A stretch of 60,095 nucleotides of DNA. Source: JBCCFK01 sp965262315. Its GTDB lineage: Bacteria > Actinomycetota > Acidimicrobiia > Acidimicrobiales > UBA8592. The DNA lies in the NCBI GenBank assembly GCA_965262315.1, contig CBDHFJ010000174.1:1-60095 (forward strand), in the 5' to 3' direction. Below the pieces are notes generated by a model that saw nothing but the letters and a program-made list of their open reading frames with translations, did no database searches and had not been told where the DNA came from. Position numbers and translations under genes: made by a program. This document shows positions 42,058-49,471 of this stretch, piece by piece (positions within the stretch are counted from its first letter, which is position 1; every line of letters starts with the position of its first letter).

Positions 42058-42375
42058 GTGAAGAGGTTTCGCTCGAACGTCTGGGTGGCCGTGCTCGTGG
42101 TTCTGGCGGTGGGGTGCTCGGCCACTGGTGGGGAGACGCTGTCGACACTGGTGCTCGACCCCGAGTGCCGCGACGGCGGTGAGGTCGTCGCTGACGGGAC
42201 GCGGTGGTTCCTCGACCAGGGCAGCGATGTGCCTCGCTCCTGGCGTGCGAGAAGCGAAGTCGAGGGCGTTCTCCACATCGAGTCCGAGACCACCGGGCGG
42301 TTCCTTGCGGCCGACGGCACCGCACTTGTCGTCCGAAACGACTTCCGCAGGCTGTCTTGCTCCCTCTGGGAGTGA
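42058..42375 (+). CDS. Small hypothetical lipoprotein
   Basis: 105 residues from GTG 42058 (GGAGG 4 nt upstream). A VAVLVVLAVGC lipobox puts the lipidated Cys near residue 19. The mature part is short, with further Cys residues (PECRDGG, LSCSLWE). I do not recognise it. A perfect 13-bp hairpin ends the gene. Its coding frame overlaps no other well-supported frame. Confidence 0.65.
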   Translation: MKRFRSNVWVAVLVVLAVGCSATGGETLSTLVLDPECRDGGEVVADGTRWFLDQGSDVPRSWRARSEVEGVLHIESETTGRFLAADGTALVVRNDFRRLSCSLWE

Positions 42376-42389
42376 TCGGGGGATCTCGG

Positions 42390-42418
42390 GACGCTGCTCC
42401 CCGGCGGGGAGCAGCGTC
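42390..42418 (+). terminator. Terminator hairpin 1 of a related pair
   Basis: GACGCTGCTCCCC (42390-42402), loop GGC, GGGGAGCAGCGTC (42406-42418): a perfect 13-bp stem 15 nt after the lipoprotein stop. The inner stem and the 3' flank (TCGGGCGCGG) recur at 42890. Confidence 0.8.
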
Positions 42419-42460
42419 GGGCGCGGATTCCGACGGCTGGTGTCGTGTCACAGTGGAACG

Positions 42461-42883
42461 ATGAGAAGGGCGGCGACCACGCTCCTTGTGGCCGTGGCCC
42501 TCAGCGCTTGCGGCGGAGGGTCGCTGGACGTCGAGGACCCCGACGGGGTGATCGCCGATGTCGAGTTCCTGACCCCAGACGCCCTCGATGCGTTGATGGT
42601 TGATCGAGACCTCTCCGGGCACTCCTTCCTCCGCTGGAACCGACTGAGCGAGTCCGAGATCCTGCTGCGCACCCCCTCTGGCGTGTGCTGGGACGACGAG
42701 TACGACGTCGATCTCGAAGCCGCAAGGGTCGACGGGCTGGTCGTCTTCGACGTGGCGGTGAGCGGCTCCGAATGCGAAGGAGGCGACGAGATCGGTCTCA
42801 TCGTCCAGCTGGAGGCGCCGATCTCGGACGCGGACATACGCGTCCGCCCGTCGGGACAATGTCGCCGCGAGGGCTGCCCGTGA
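42461..42883 (+). CDS. Small hypothetical lipoprotein
   Basis: 140 residues. The signal MRRAATTLLVAVALSAC ends in a lipobox (LSAC). The mature part GGGSLDVEDPDGVIADVEF is acidic. It contains paired Cys (SGVCWDDEYD, SGSECEGGDE) and ends in SGQCRREGCP. Exported and lipid-anchored. No family recognised. It is bracketed by two hairpins with related sequence. Confidence 0.72.
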   Translation: MRRAATTLLVAVALSACGGGSLDVEDPDGVIADVEFLTPDALDALMVDRDLSGHSFLRWNRLSESEILLRTPSGVCWDDEYDVDLEAARVDGLVVFDVAVSGSECEGGDEIGLIVQLEAPISDADIRVRPSGQCRREGCP

Positions 42884-42889
42884 CGGACC

Positions 42890-42905
42890 GCTCCCCGCGG
42901 GGAGC
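42890..42905 (+). terminator. Terminator hairpin 2 of a related pair
   Basis: GCTCCCCGCGGGGAGC is a 16-bp perfect palindrome starting 7 nt after the lipoprotein stop. With its 3' flank (AGCCTCGGGCGCGG) it resembles the hairpin at 42390. Confidence 0.6.
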
Positions 42906-42940
42906 AGCCTCGGGCGCGGCAGCTCCCCACGAGCGCGGAA

Positions 42941-42974
42941 CAGCGCCGACCGGGAGGGGAGGGGGTCGGCGCTG
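42941..42974. terminator. Bidirectional terminator hairpin with G-rich loop
   Basis: CAGCGCCGACC (42941-42951), a 12-nt purine loop rich in G, GGTCGGCGCTG (42964-42974). This 11-bp perfect stem lies between the convergent lipoprotein and acyl-CoA dehydrogenase genes and could serve both. Confidence 0.7.
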
Positions 42975-43000
42975 TCCGGAAGGCGATCAGGTGTCAGGTG

Positions 43001-44224
43001 TCAGGTCTGGGTGCCGACCTTGAGGTCCTTGAAGGCGACGCCCTTGTCCACGCTGGGTTCGCGAGGCAGGCCCAGGACGCGGTCGCCGATGATGTTGCGC
43101 TGGATCTCGTCGGTGCCGCCGGCGATCGACGACATGAAGGTGCTGAGGAACATGCGGCCCCAGGACTCGCCGTCGTCGCCCGGCATGAAGGCGTCGGACT
43201 CCATGCCGATGACCTCCTGGATCAGCGGCCGGTAGGCCCACATGATGTTGGAACCGTGGAGCTTGCCCAGCGAACCGCCGGGGCCCGGGGTCTTGCCGGC
43301 CTTGAGCTCGGCCCGGGTGCGCAGGGCGACGAGGCTCTTGGCCGTCTCCTCGGAGTAGAGCTTCATGATCTTGTCGCGCACGACCGGGTCGGCGATCTTG
43401 CCGTTCTTGGTGGCGTGCTTGATCAGGCGCTTCGAGTACGGCGTGCTGATGCCCGACGAGCTGCCGGTGCCGATGGCGACGCGCTCGTACATGAGCATGG
43501 CCGTGGCCAGGCGCCAGCCCTCGTTGTAGGGGCCGAGCATGTTGTCCTTGGGAACGCGGAGGTCGGTGAAGAACACCTCGTTGAAGTGCATGCCGCCGTC
43601 GATCTGGTGGATGGCCCGGACCTCGACCGCCGGGTCCTTCATGTCCACGATGAACATCGAGATGCCGCCGTGCTTGACCTGGTCGGGGTCGGTGCGGGCG
43701 ATGAGGATGCCGTAGTCGGAGACGTGGGCGAGGGTGGTCCACACCTTCTGGCCGTTGATGGTCCACTCGTCGCCGTCGAGCTCGGCCCTGGTCTGGAGGC
43801 TGGCGACGTCGGAACCCGCGCCGGGCTCGGAGAACATCTGGCACCAGACCGTCTTGGCCGAGATGTTGTCGGCGAGGAACTGGGCCTTCTGCTCATCGGT
43901 GCCGTATTCGGCGACCATCGGCAGGCACATGCCGTGGCTGATCGTCAGCTGGGCGGTCATGTCGGGGTACTTGGCGTACTCCTCGCGCCAGATGCGGTCG
44001 TGGGTCTTGGTGAGGCCCTGGCCGCCGTACTCGACCGGGTAGGTCAGGCCGGCGAGCCCCGCGTCGGCGAGCTTGCCCTGGAAGTCCTTGTTGATGGCGA
44101 TCGTCTGCTCGTCGCGAGGGTCGTCACCGTCGAGGTGGACACCGGTGGCGTGCTCCTCGAGGAACGCGCGGCAGCGATCGCGGAAGGCCTGCTCCTCGTC
44201 CTCGGTCAGCGTGTCGTCGCTCAT
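43001..44224 (-). CDS. Acyl-CoA dehydrogenase
   Basis: 407 residues. Family marks are YPVEYGGQGLTKTHD, SHGMCLPMVAEYGTDEQKAQFL, CQMFSEPGAGSDVASLQTRA (flavin and acyl-CoA site), INGQKVWTTLAHVSDYGIL, LVALRTRAELKAG and SIAGGTDEIQRNIIGDRVLGLP. It oxidises acyl-CoA to enoyl-CoA with FAD in beta-oxidation. The start lies near an inverted repeat (44258-44280) that may control it. Confidence 0.92.
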   Translation of the reverse strand: MSDDTLTEDEEQAFRDRCRAFLEEHATGVHLDGDDPRDEQTIAINKDFQGKLADAGLAGLTYPVEYGGQGLTKTHDRIWREEYAKYPDMTAQLTISHGMCLPMVAEYGTDEQKAQFLADNISAKTVWCQMFSEPGAGSDVASLQTRAELDGDEWTINGQKVWTTLAHVSDYGILIARTDPDQVKHGGISMFIVDMKDPAVEVRAIHQIDGGMHFNEVFFTDLRVPKDNMLGPYNEGWRLATAMLMYERVAIGTGSSSGISTPYSKRLIKHATKNGKIADPVVRDKIMKLYSEETAKSLVALRTRAELKAGKTPGPGGSLGKLHGSNIMWAYRPLIQEVIGMESDAFMPGDDGESWGRMFLSTFMSSIAGGTDEIQRNIIGDRVLGLPREPSVDKGVAFKDLKVGTQT

Positions 44225-44257
44225 GCAGGAACCCCTTCGTTCCGAGTTCGTATGTCT

Positions 44258-44280
44258 CCGTACAATAACCCGCCGTACGG
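44258..44280. promoter_or_regulatory. Inverted repeat between acyl-CoA dehydrogenase and RF3 genes
   Basis: CCGTAC (44258-44263), 11-nt spacer, GTACGG (44275-44280). The spacer includes an AT-rich TACAATAACC that fits a -10 box. It lies 34 nt from the dehydrogenase start on one side and 63 nt from the RF3 start on the other. A repressor site for the dehydrogenase is plausible; no regulator gene is next to it. Confidence 0.45.
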
Positions 44281-44343
44281 TGGGTGGCCAGCCGCGGCGA
44301 GGGCCGCGCCATCGAGGGGACGCGGTCGTACCCTTGGGACGTC

Positions 44344-45948
44344 ATGAGCTCCGAACGCACTGCCGCCGAGGCTGGACGCACTGCCTCCGAGGCCGAACGG
44401 CGACGAACCTTCGCCATCATCAGCCATCCCGACGCGGGCAAGACCACGCTCACCGAGAAGTTTCTCCTGTACTCGGGACAGGTCGCCCAGGCCGGTTCGG
44501 TCAAGGCGCGCGAGGGTCGTCGATCCGCGCGCTCGGACTGGATGGCCATGGAGCAGGACCGCGGCATCTCGATCGCCTCGGCGGTCATGCAGTTCGACTA
44601 CCGCGAGCACGTCGTCAACCTGTTGGACACCCCGGGTCACCGCGACTTCTCCGAGGACACCTACCGGGTGCTTGCCGCCGTCGACGCCGCGGTCATGGTG
44701 CTCGACGCCGCCAAGGGCATCGAGGCCCAGACACTCAAGCTCTTCGAGGTCTGCAAGGCCCGCGACATGCCGATCCTGACCTTCATCAACAAGTGGGACC
44801 GCCCGGGGCGGGAGCCGCTGGAGTTGATGGACCAGATCGAGGAGCTCATCGGTCTCCAGACCACGCCCATCACCTGGCCCGTCGGCCCGGGCGGTGACTT
44901 CCGGGGCGTGATCGACCGCCGGAGCGGCGAGTTCGTCCGCTTCACCCGCACCACCCGTGGCGCCACCGAGGCGCCCGAGGAGATCGTGTCCGCCGACGAA
45001 GCCGAGGCATCCGAGGGCGACGCCTGGGAGCAGGCCTCCGAGGAGGTCATGCTGCTCGACGAGATCGGCGCCACCCACGACCCCAAGACCTTCCTCGCGG
45101 GTGAGACCAGCCCCTTGTTCGTCGGGTCCGCGCTCACCAACTTCGGTGTCCGCCACCTCCTGGACTCGGTGATCGACCTGGCCCCGGCGCCGATGCCCCG
45201 CGAGGGGCAGGAGGGCGAGTACCGGTCGCTCGACGGTCCGTTCTCGGCGTTCGTGTTCAAGGTGCAGGCCAACATGGACCCGTCGCACCGCGACCGCATG
45301 GCGTTCATGCGCATCAACTCCGGTCGGTTCGAGCGTGGCATGCAGGTGACCCACGAGCGGCTGAAGAAGCCGTTCAGCACCAAGTTCGCCACCTCCGTCT
45401 TCGGCGCCGAGCGCGACACACTCGACGAGGCCTGGCCCGGCGACGTGATCGGCCTGGTCAACGCATCGGACCTCCGCATCGGCGACACCCTGTTCGAGGG
45501 CGATCACATCGCCTACCCGCCCATCCCACGCTTCGAGCCCGAGCTGTTCTGGAGCGCCCGGCCCATCGACGTGTCGAAGTCCAAGCAGTTCCGCAAGGGC
45601 CTCGATCAGCTCGACGAGGAGGGCGTGGTGCAGGTGCTGCGCGACCTCGACGCCCCCACGGCGTCGCCGGTGCTCGGCGCGGTCGGTCAGATGCAGTTCG
45701 AGGTCTTCGCCCACCGCCTCGAGCACGAGTTCGGCGCCAAGGTCGACATGTCGCCGACCTCGTGGGCCGTCGCTCGCCGCACCGACGCCGAGACAGCCGA
45801 CAAGGTGCGCGAGCTGCGCGGGACGCGGGTCCTCGGCTCGCTCGACGGCACGCTGTTCGCGCTCTTCGACTCCACCGGCCGGTTGGGCCGGACCGTGGCC
45901 GACAACCCCGACTGGTTGCTCGAGCGCGTCGTCGAGACCGCCGGTTGA
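44344..45948 (+). CDS. prfC: Peptide chain release factor 3
   Basis: 534 residues. The GTPase domain has SHPDAGKTTLTEKFLLYSGQVAQAGSVKAR, MEQDRGISIASAVMQF, LLDTPGHRDFSEDTYR and FINKWDRPGREPLEL. The RF3 middle and C-terminal parts have FRKGLDQLDEEGVVQVL and GAVGQMQFEVFAHRLEHEFG. RF3 recycles RF1/RF2 after peptide release. ATG 44344 has a TACCCT -10 box (44329-44334) 9 nt before it, so a leaderless transcript is possible. Confidence 0.95.
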   Translation: MSSERTAAEAGRTASEAERRRTFAIISHPDAGKTTLTEKFLLYSGQVAQAGSVKAREGRRSARSDWMAMEQDRGISIASAVMQFDYREHVVNLLDTPGHRDFSEDTYRVLAAVDAAVMVLDAAKGIEAQTLKLFEVCKARDMPILTFINKWDRPGREPLELMDQIEELIGLQTTPITWPVGPGGDFRGVIDRRSGEFVRFTRTTRGATEAPEEIVSADEAEASEGDAWEQASEEVMLLDEIGATHDPKTFLAGETSPLFVGSALTNFGVRHLLDSVIDLAPAPMPREGQEGEYRSLDGPFSAFVFKVQANMDPSHRDRMAFMRINSGRFERGMQVTHERLKKPFSTKFATSVFGAERDTLDEAWPGDVIGLVNASDLRIGDTLFEGDHIAYPPIPRFEPELFWSARPIDVSKSKQFRKGLDQLDEEGVVQVLRDLDAPTASPVLGAVGQMQFEVFAHRLEHEFGAKVDMSPTSWAVARRTDAETADKVRELRGTRVLGSLDGTLFALFDSTGRLGRTVADNPDWLLERVVETAG

Positions 45949-45962
45949 CCCGACCCGCCGGC

Positions 45963-47132
45963 TCAGGACTCGCTGAGCTGTTTCTGCAGTGGGGTGGGGA
46001 AGCTCGGCTTGACCACGACGTCACCGATCGCGTTGCCGAGACGCTCGATCTCCGCGTCGATCAGCATGCGATGGTCGGCACCGACGTCCTCCAGGAGTTC
46101 GACCACCAGCTCGCCGTCGGCACGCTGCGACCAGCCGCCGACGATCCTGCCGTCGACCCAGACCGTCGGGCCGATGTTGCCGTTGCGGTCGAACAGGGGT
46201 GCCTCGTGTTCGCCGAGGTACCAGTCGCGTTCCTTCCAGCCCATCGGTGTGGGATCGAGAGACGGGAGGAGCGCCACCCACGGCTCCGGCAGCGGTGGGG
46301 GATCGAGGTCGTCGGGCAGGACCCAGCCGGTGCCCTCGTCGAGCTCGACCTCGACCGCCCCCACGGTGGTCAGCGCCGCCTTGACCTCGCCGACCTTCCA
46401 CTTCGTCCACCACTTCAGGTCCGTCATGGTTCCCGGGCCGAAGGCCCGGAGCCAGCGGCGCACGAGCTGGGCCTGGGCCTCCGCGGGCGCCGGGGCCGGC
46501 GGCTCCTCGCCCAGCCAGCGGGCCCGGAGCTGCCAGTTGTACATGCGGCCGGTCCAGTTGCCGTTCGGTCGCCCCCGGACCAGGACGCCCTCGTTGGCGA
46601 GGACACCGAGTGTGCGCGACGTGGCGCCGGCCTCCAGCGGATGTTTCGTGCCCCGGCCCAGCACGACCCGGGTGGCCAGGCGAGGCACGAGCTTCGTCAG
46701 GTCGCGGGCCTGGGCGCCTTCGACAGGCATGGTGTCGGCGATCTCGCCAGCTGCGTCCGCGAGCCATGCAGACGGATCCTCCACGCCGCCCTCCCGCAGC
46801 GCGTCCTCCAGCCGCTTCCGCTCGGCCGCCGCCACGGCGGGCGTCGACGACGCCTCGACGAGCGGCAACACCTTCCTGCTGGCGACGAACAGCGTGCGCC
46901 GCATGGCCAGCGTCCGCACCAGAGTGCGGTCGTCGTACAGCGCTCGCTCGACCTCCCCGATGGAGGGGTCGGTCGTCCGGACGAGCGCCGAGAGGAACAC
47001 CGTGGCCGGGTCGGTGGCGTGGAGCACGACCATGGCGTCGGCGGCCTCGACGGGAGTGTCGAGCCGGTGAACCAGGCCGTGGCGGTGGCCCAGGCGGACG
47101 CGCCGTTCCGTGCTGTCGATCTTCCTCGTCAC
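45963..47132 (-). CDS. Winged-helix DNA-binding (AlkZ-like DNA glycosylase) family protein
   Basis: 389 residues. It matches the HTH_42/AlkZ-like family: RRVRLGHRHGLVHRLDTPVEAADAMVVLHATDPATVFLSALVR, LYDDRTLVRTLAMRRTLFVA, RWLRAFGPGTMTDLKWWTKWKVGEVKAAL and a late LLPSLDPTPMGWKERDWYL. Some members remove alkylated or cross-linked bases; this paralogue's activity is unproven. It is same-strand with the two acyl-CoA dehydrogenases upstream. Confidence 0.85.
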   Translation of the reverse strand: MTRKIDSTERRVRLGHRHGLVHRLDTPVEAADAMVVLHATDPATVFLSALVRTTDPSIGEVERALYDDRTLVRTLAMRRTLFVASRKVLPLVEASSTPAVAAAERKRLEDALREGGVEDPSAWLADAAGEIADTMPVEGAQARDLTKLVPRLATRVVLGRGTKHPLEAGATSRTLGVLANEGVLVRGRPNGNWTGRMYNWQLRARWLGEEPPAPAPAEAQAQLVRRWLRAFGPGTMTDLKWWTKWKVGEVKAALTTVGAVEVELDEGTGWVLPDDLDPPPLPEPWVALLPSLDPTPMGWKERDWYLGEHEAPLFDRNGNIGPTVWVDGRIVGGWSQRADGELVVELLEDVGADHRMLIDAEIERLGNAIGDVVVKPSFPTPLQKQLSES

Positions 47133-47136
47133 GCGG

Positions 47137-48198
47137 TCATGATCGCTCAGCGATCAGGTCGCCGAGGTGCGCCAGCTGTTCTTCGGCGTTGCCGAGGGTG
47201 AGCTCGAGCTGACGGGTCATCAGGAAGTACCGGTGCAGCGGATAGTCCCGGTCGACGCCGACGCCACCGTGGAGATGGGTTGCTGCGTGCATCACCCGGA
47301 AGCCCGCCTCCGACGCCCACCAGCGAGCGATGGCCACCTGCTCCTCGGCCGGTCGGTCGGCCGAGAGGCGCCACGCCGCCTGGCGGGAGGTGAGGTTGAC
47401 GGCTTCGGTGTCGATGTAGGCGTCGCCGGCTCGCTGGCTGACCGCCTGGAACGTGGCGATCGGTCGATCGAACTGGTGCCGTTGCTGCGCGTAGTCGGCG
47501 GCGAGCTTCAGGGCGGCCCGACATGCGCCTGCCAACATGGAACAGATCGCCGAGTCGACGCGGAGCCGGAGCCACTGCATGACCGTGTCGGTCGACGCCG
47601 AGCCCAGGCGCTCACCAGCGGCACCGGCGAACGAGACGTCGGCCTGCGGGTGGCCGGTGGTGGTCTGCCGCGCCCTGCGATCGACGCCGTCGGCGTCGGT
47701 GCGGACCAGCCACATGCCGTCGTCGGTGGGCACGAGGACGAGATCAGCCTCCATGCCGAAGGGCACGACCGGAACCGATCCCGTGAGGCGGCCGTCGCTG
47801 ATCGTGACGCCCGGTCCGGCCACCAAGGCGGCGGTGGCGATCAGTGAGCCGTCGGCGATCGACGGCAGCAGTTCCGCCTGCTGCGCCTCGGTGCCGAACG
47901 CAGCCAGCGGCAGCCCGACCATGACGACCGTCTCGGTCATCGGCACGAGAGCGGCATGGCGGCCGACCTGTTCGACGGCCGCGGTCGTCGCGAGGAAGTC
48001 CAGTCCGGCCCCGCCGTGTGCCTCCGGGAGCGCCGCACCGACCACGCCGGACTCGGCCAGGATGGTCCAGAGGTCGCGGTCGAGGTGGATGTCGGCCTCG
48101 GTCATCGCCCGCAGCGACGCGTGGGTGACCTTGTCGCCCAGGATCTGTGCGGTCAGGTCGGCGACCGCCTGCTCTTCTTCGTTGAAGTCGAAGTCCAT
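47137..48198 (-). CDS. Acyl-CoA dehydrogenase family protein (smaller subunit-like)
   Basis: 353 residues with FNEEEQAVADLTAQIL, GAALPEAHGGAGLDFLATTAAVEQVGRHAAL and YAQQRHQFDRPIATFQAVSQRAGDAYID. The C-terminal part ends GGVGVDRDYPLHRYF. The usual acyl-CoA and flavin face is weak, as in the small partner of two-subunit dehydrogenases. It follows the larger dehydrogenase by 9 bp, so a heteromeric FadE28/FadE29-like pair is likely (inference). Confidence 0.88.
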   Translation of the reverse strand: MDFDFNEEEQAVADLTAQILGDKVTHASLRAMTEADIHLDRDLWTILAESGVVGAALPEAHGGAGLDFLATTAAVEQVGRHAALVPMTETVVMVGLPLAAFGTEAQQAELLPSIADGSLIATAALVAGPGVTISDGRLTGSVPVVPFGMEADLVLVPTDDGMWLVRTDADGVDRRARQTTTGHPQADVSFAGAAGERLGSASTDTVMQWLRLRVDSAICSMLAGACRAALKLAADYAQQRHQFDRPIATFQAVSQRAGDAYIDTEAVNLTSRQAAWRLSADRPAEEQVAIARWWASEAGFRVMHAATHLHGGVGVDRDYPLHRYFLMTRQLELTLGNAEEQLAHLGDLIAERS

Positions 48199-48207
48199 CG
48201 TCGGCCC

Positions 48208-49407
48208 CTATCGGTCCGCCCGGGGGAAACCCAGGCCGAACATGGTGATCAGGTCTCGCTGCATCTCGTTGGTGCCGCCGCCGAAGGTGAGGATGACCAG
48301 CGCCCGGTAGAGGGACTCCAGGGTCGACCCCTGCCCGGCGTCGGTGGACGTCAGGTAGGCGAGCTCGTTGTAGATCTGCATGAGCTTGCGGAACGCCCGG
48401 GTGTAGAACTCGGTGCCGTACACCTTGACCGACGACGAGTCGGCCACGTCGAGGTGCTTGGTGGCCACGCTCCACGCCACCTTCCAGTTCAGGAGGCGCA
48501 GATACTCCAGCTCTGCGGTGACCTCGGCGAGGTTGCGCCGCACCCACGGGATGTCGATCACCGGTGTGCCGTCGGCCCGGGTGGATTCGCGGGCGAAGGC
48601 GACGGCGTTGTCGAGGGCCCGCTCGATCATCGCCGACGAGCACAGGGTCACCCGCTCGCGGTTCAACTGGCTGGTGATGAGGCGCCAGCCCTGGTTCTCC
48701 TCGCCGATGATCGACGTGGCCGGGACCCGGACGTCGTCGAAGAACGTGTGGTTGATGTTGTGTGTCGACAGCAGGTGCAACGGCTCGAGCGTGATGCCGG
48801 GCGTGTCGATGGGGATGGCGAACAGCGAGAGGCCCTTGTGTTTCGGCACGTCCGGGTCGGTGCGCGCCGCGAGCCAGATGTAGTCGCAGCCGAGCGCCAG
48901 GCTGGTCCAGGTCTTCTGCCCGTTGATGACGTACTCGTCGCCGTCGCGCACGGCTCGGGTGGCAAGCGACGCGAGGTCGGTGCCGGCGTCTGGTTCGGAG
49001 TAGCCGATGCAGAAATGCAGCCGTCCCGCCGCGATCTCCGGGAGGAAGAACTCCTTCTGCTCGGGAGTGCCGTGGTCCATGATCGTGGGGCCGACGGTGT
49101 TGATGGTCAGCATGGGGGCGGGCGACCCGACCCGCATGGTCTCGTCGTAGAAGACGAACTGCTCGACGGCGCTCTTGCCCTGACCGCCGTACTCCTCGGG
49201 CCAGCCCATGGCGATCCACCCGTCGGTCCCGAGCTGCTCGACGATGCGACGCCGGATCGGGCCCGTCCCCTCCTCGTGCTCCATCTGCCGACGCACCTCG
49301 GGACTCATGAGCTCGGCGTAGTACGCCCTGAGCTCGTCGCGAAGTGCAGCCTGTTCGTCGTCGAGGTCGATGAACACCCCGTCCCCCTCCGGTGTCGGTC
49401 TCGCCAT
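48208..49407 (-). CDS. Acyl-CoA dehydrogenase (larger subunit-like)
   Basis: 399 residues. Marks are AMGWPEEYGGQGKSAVEQFVF, FCIGYSEPDAGTDLASLATRA, INGQKTWTSLALGCDYIW, EENQGWRLITSQLNRERV and FGGGTNEMQRDLITMFGLGFPR. It is the first gene of a two-gene unit with the smaller dehydrogenase. Such pairs act on branched or sterol side-chain acyl-CoAs in other actinobacteria; the substrate here is unknown. Confidence 0.9.
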   Translation of the reverse strand: MARPTPEGDGVFIDLDDEQAALRDELRAYYAELMSPEVRRQMEHEEGTGPIRRRIVEQLGTDGWIAMGWPEEYGGQGKSAVEQFVFYDETMRVGSPAPMLTINTVGPTIMDHGTPEQKEFFLPEIAAGRLHFCIGYSEPDAGTDLASLATRAVRDGDEYVINGQKTWTSLALGCDYIWLAARTDPDVPKHKGLSLFAIPIDTPGITLEPLHLLSTHNINHTFFDDVRVPATSIIGEENQGWRLITSQLNRERVTLCSSAMIERALDNAVAFARESTRADGTPVIDIPWVRRNLAEVTAELEYLRLLNWKVAWSVATKHLDVADSSSVKVYGTEFYTRAFRKLMQIYNELAYLTSTDAGQGSTLESLYRALVILTFGGGTNEMQRDLITMFGLGFPRADR

Positions 49408-49459
49408 TCTGACGCACCGTCAGATGCCGGCGCGCACCCGGGCCGTCACCGACCCTGAG

Positions 49460-49465
49460 TAGCCT
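49460..49465 (+). promoter_or_regulatory. Putative -10 box (TAGCCT) of a leaderless promoter
   Basis: TAGCCT ends 6 nt before the GTG at 49472 and no ribosome binding site is present. It shares this layout with 8862 and 373. Confidence 0.4.
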
Positions 49466-49471
49466 CGACCC

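Noticed and set aside
42952..42963. G-quadruplex in the terminator loop
   Set aside because: Only three separate G runs are present, so a stable quadruplex is not supported.
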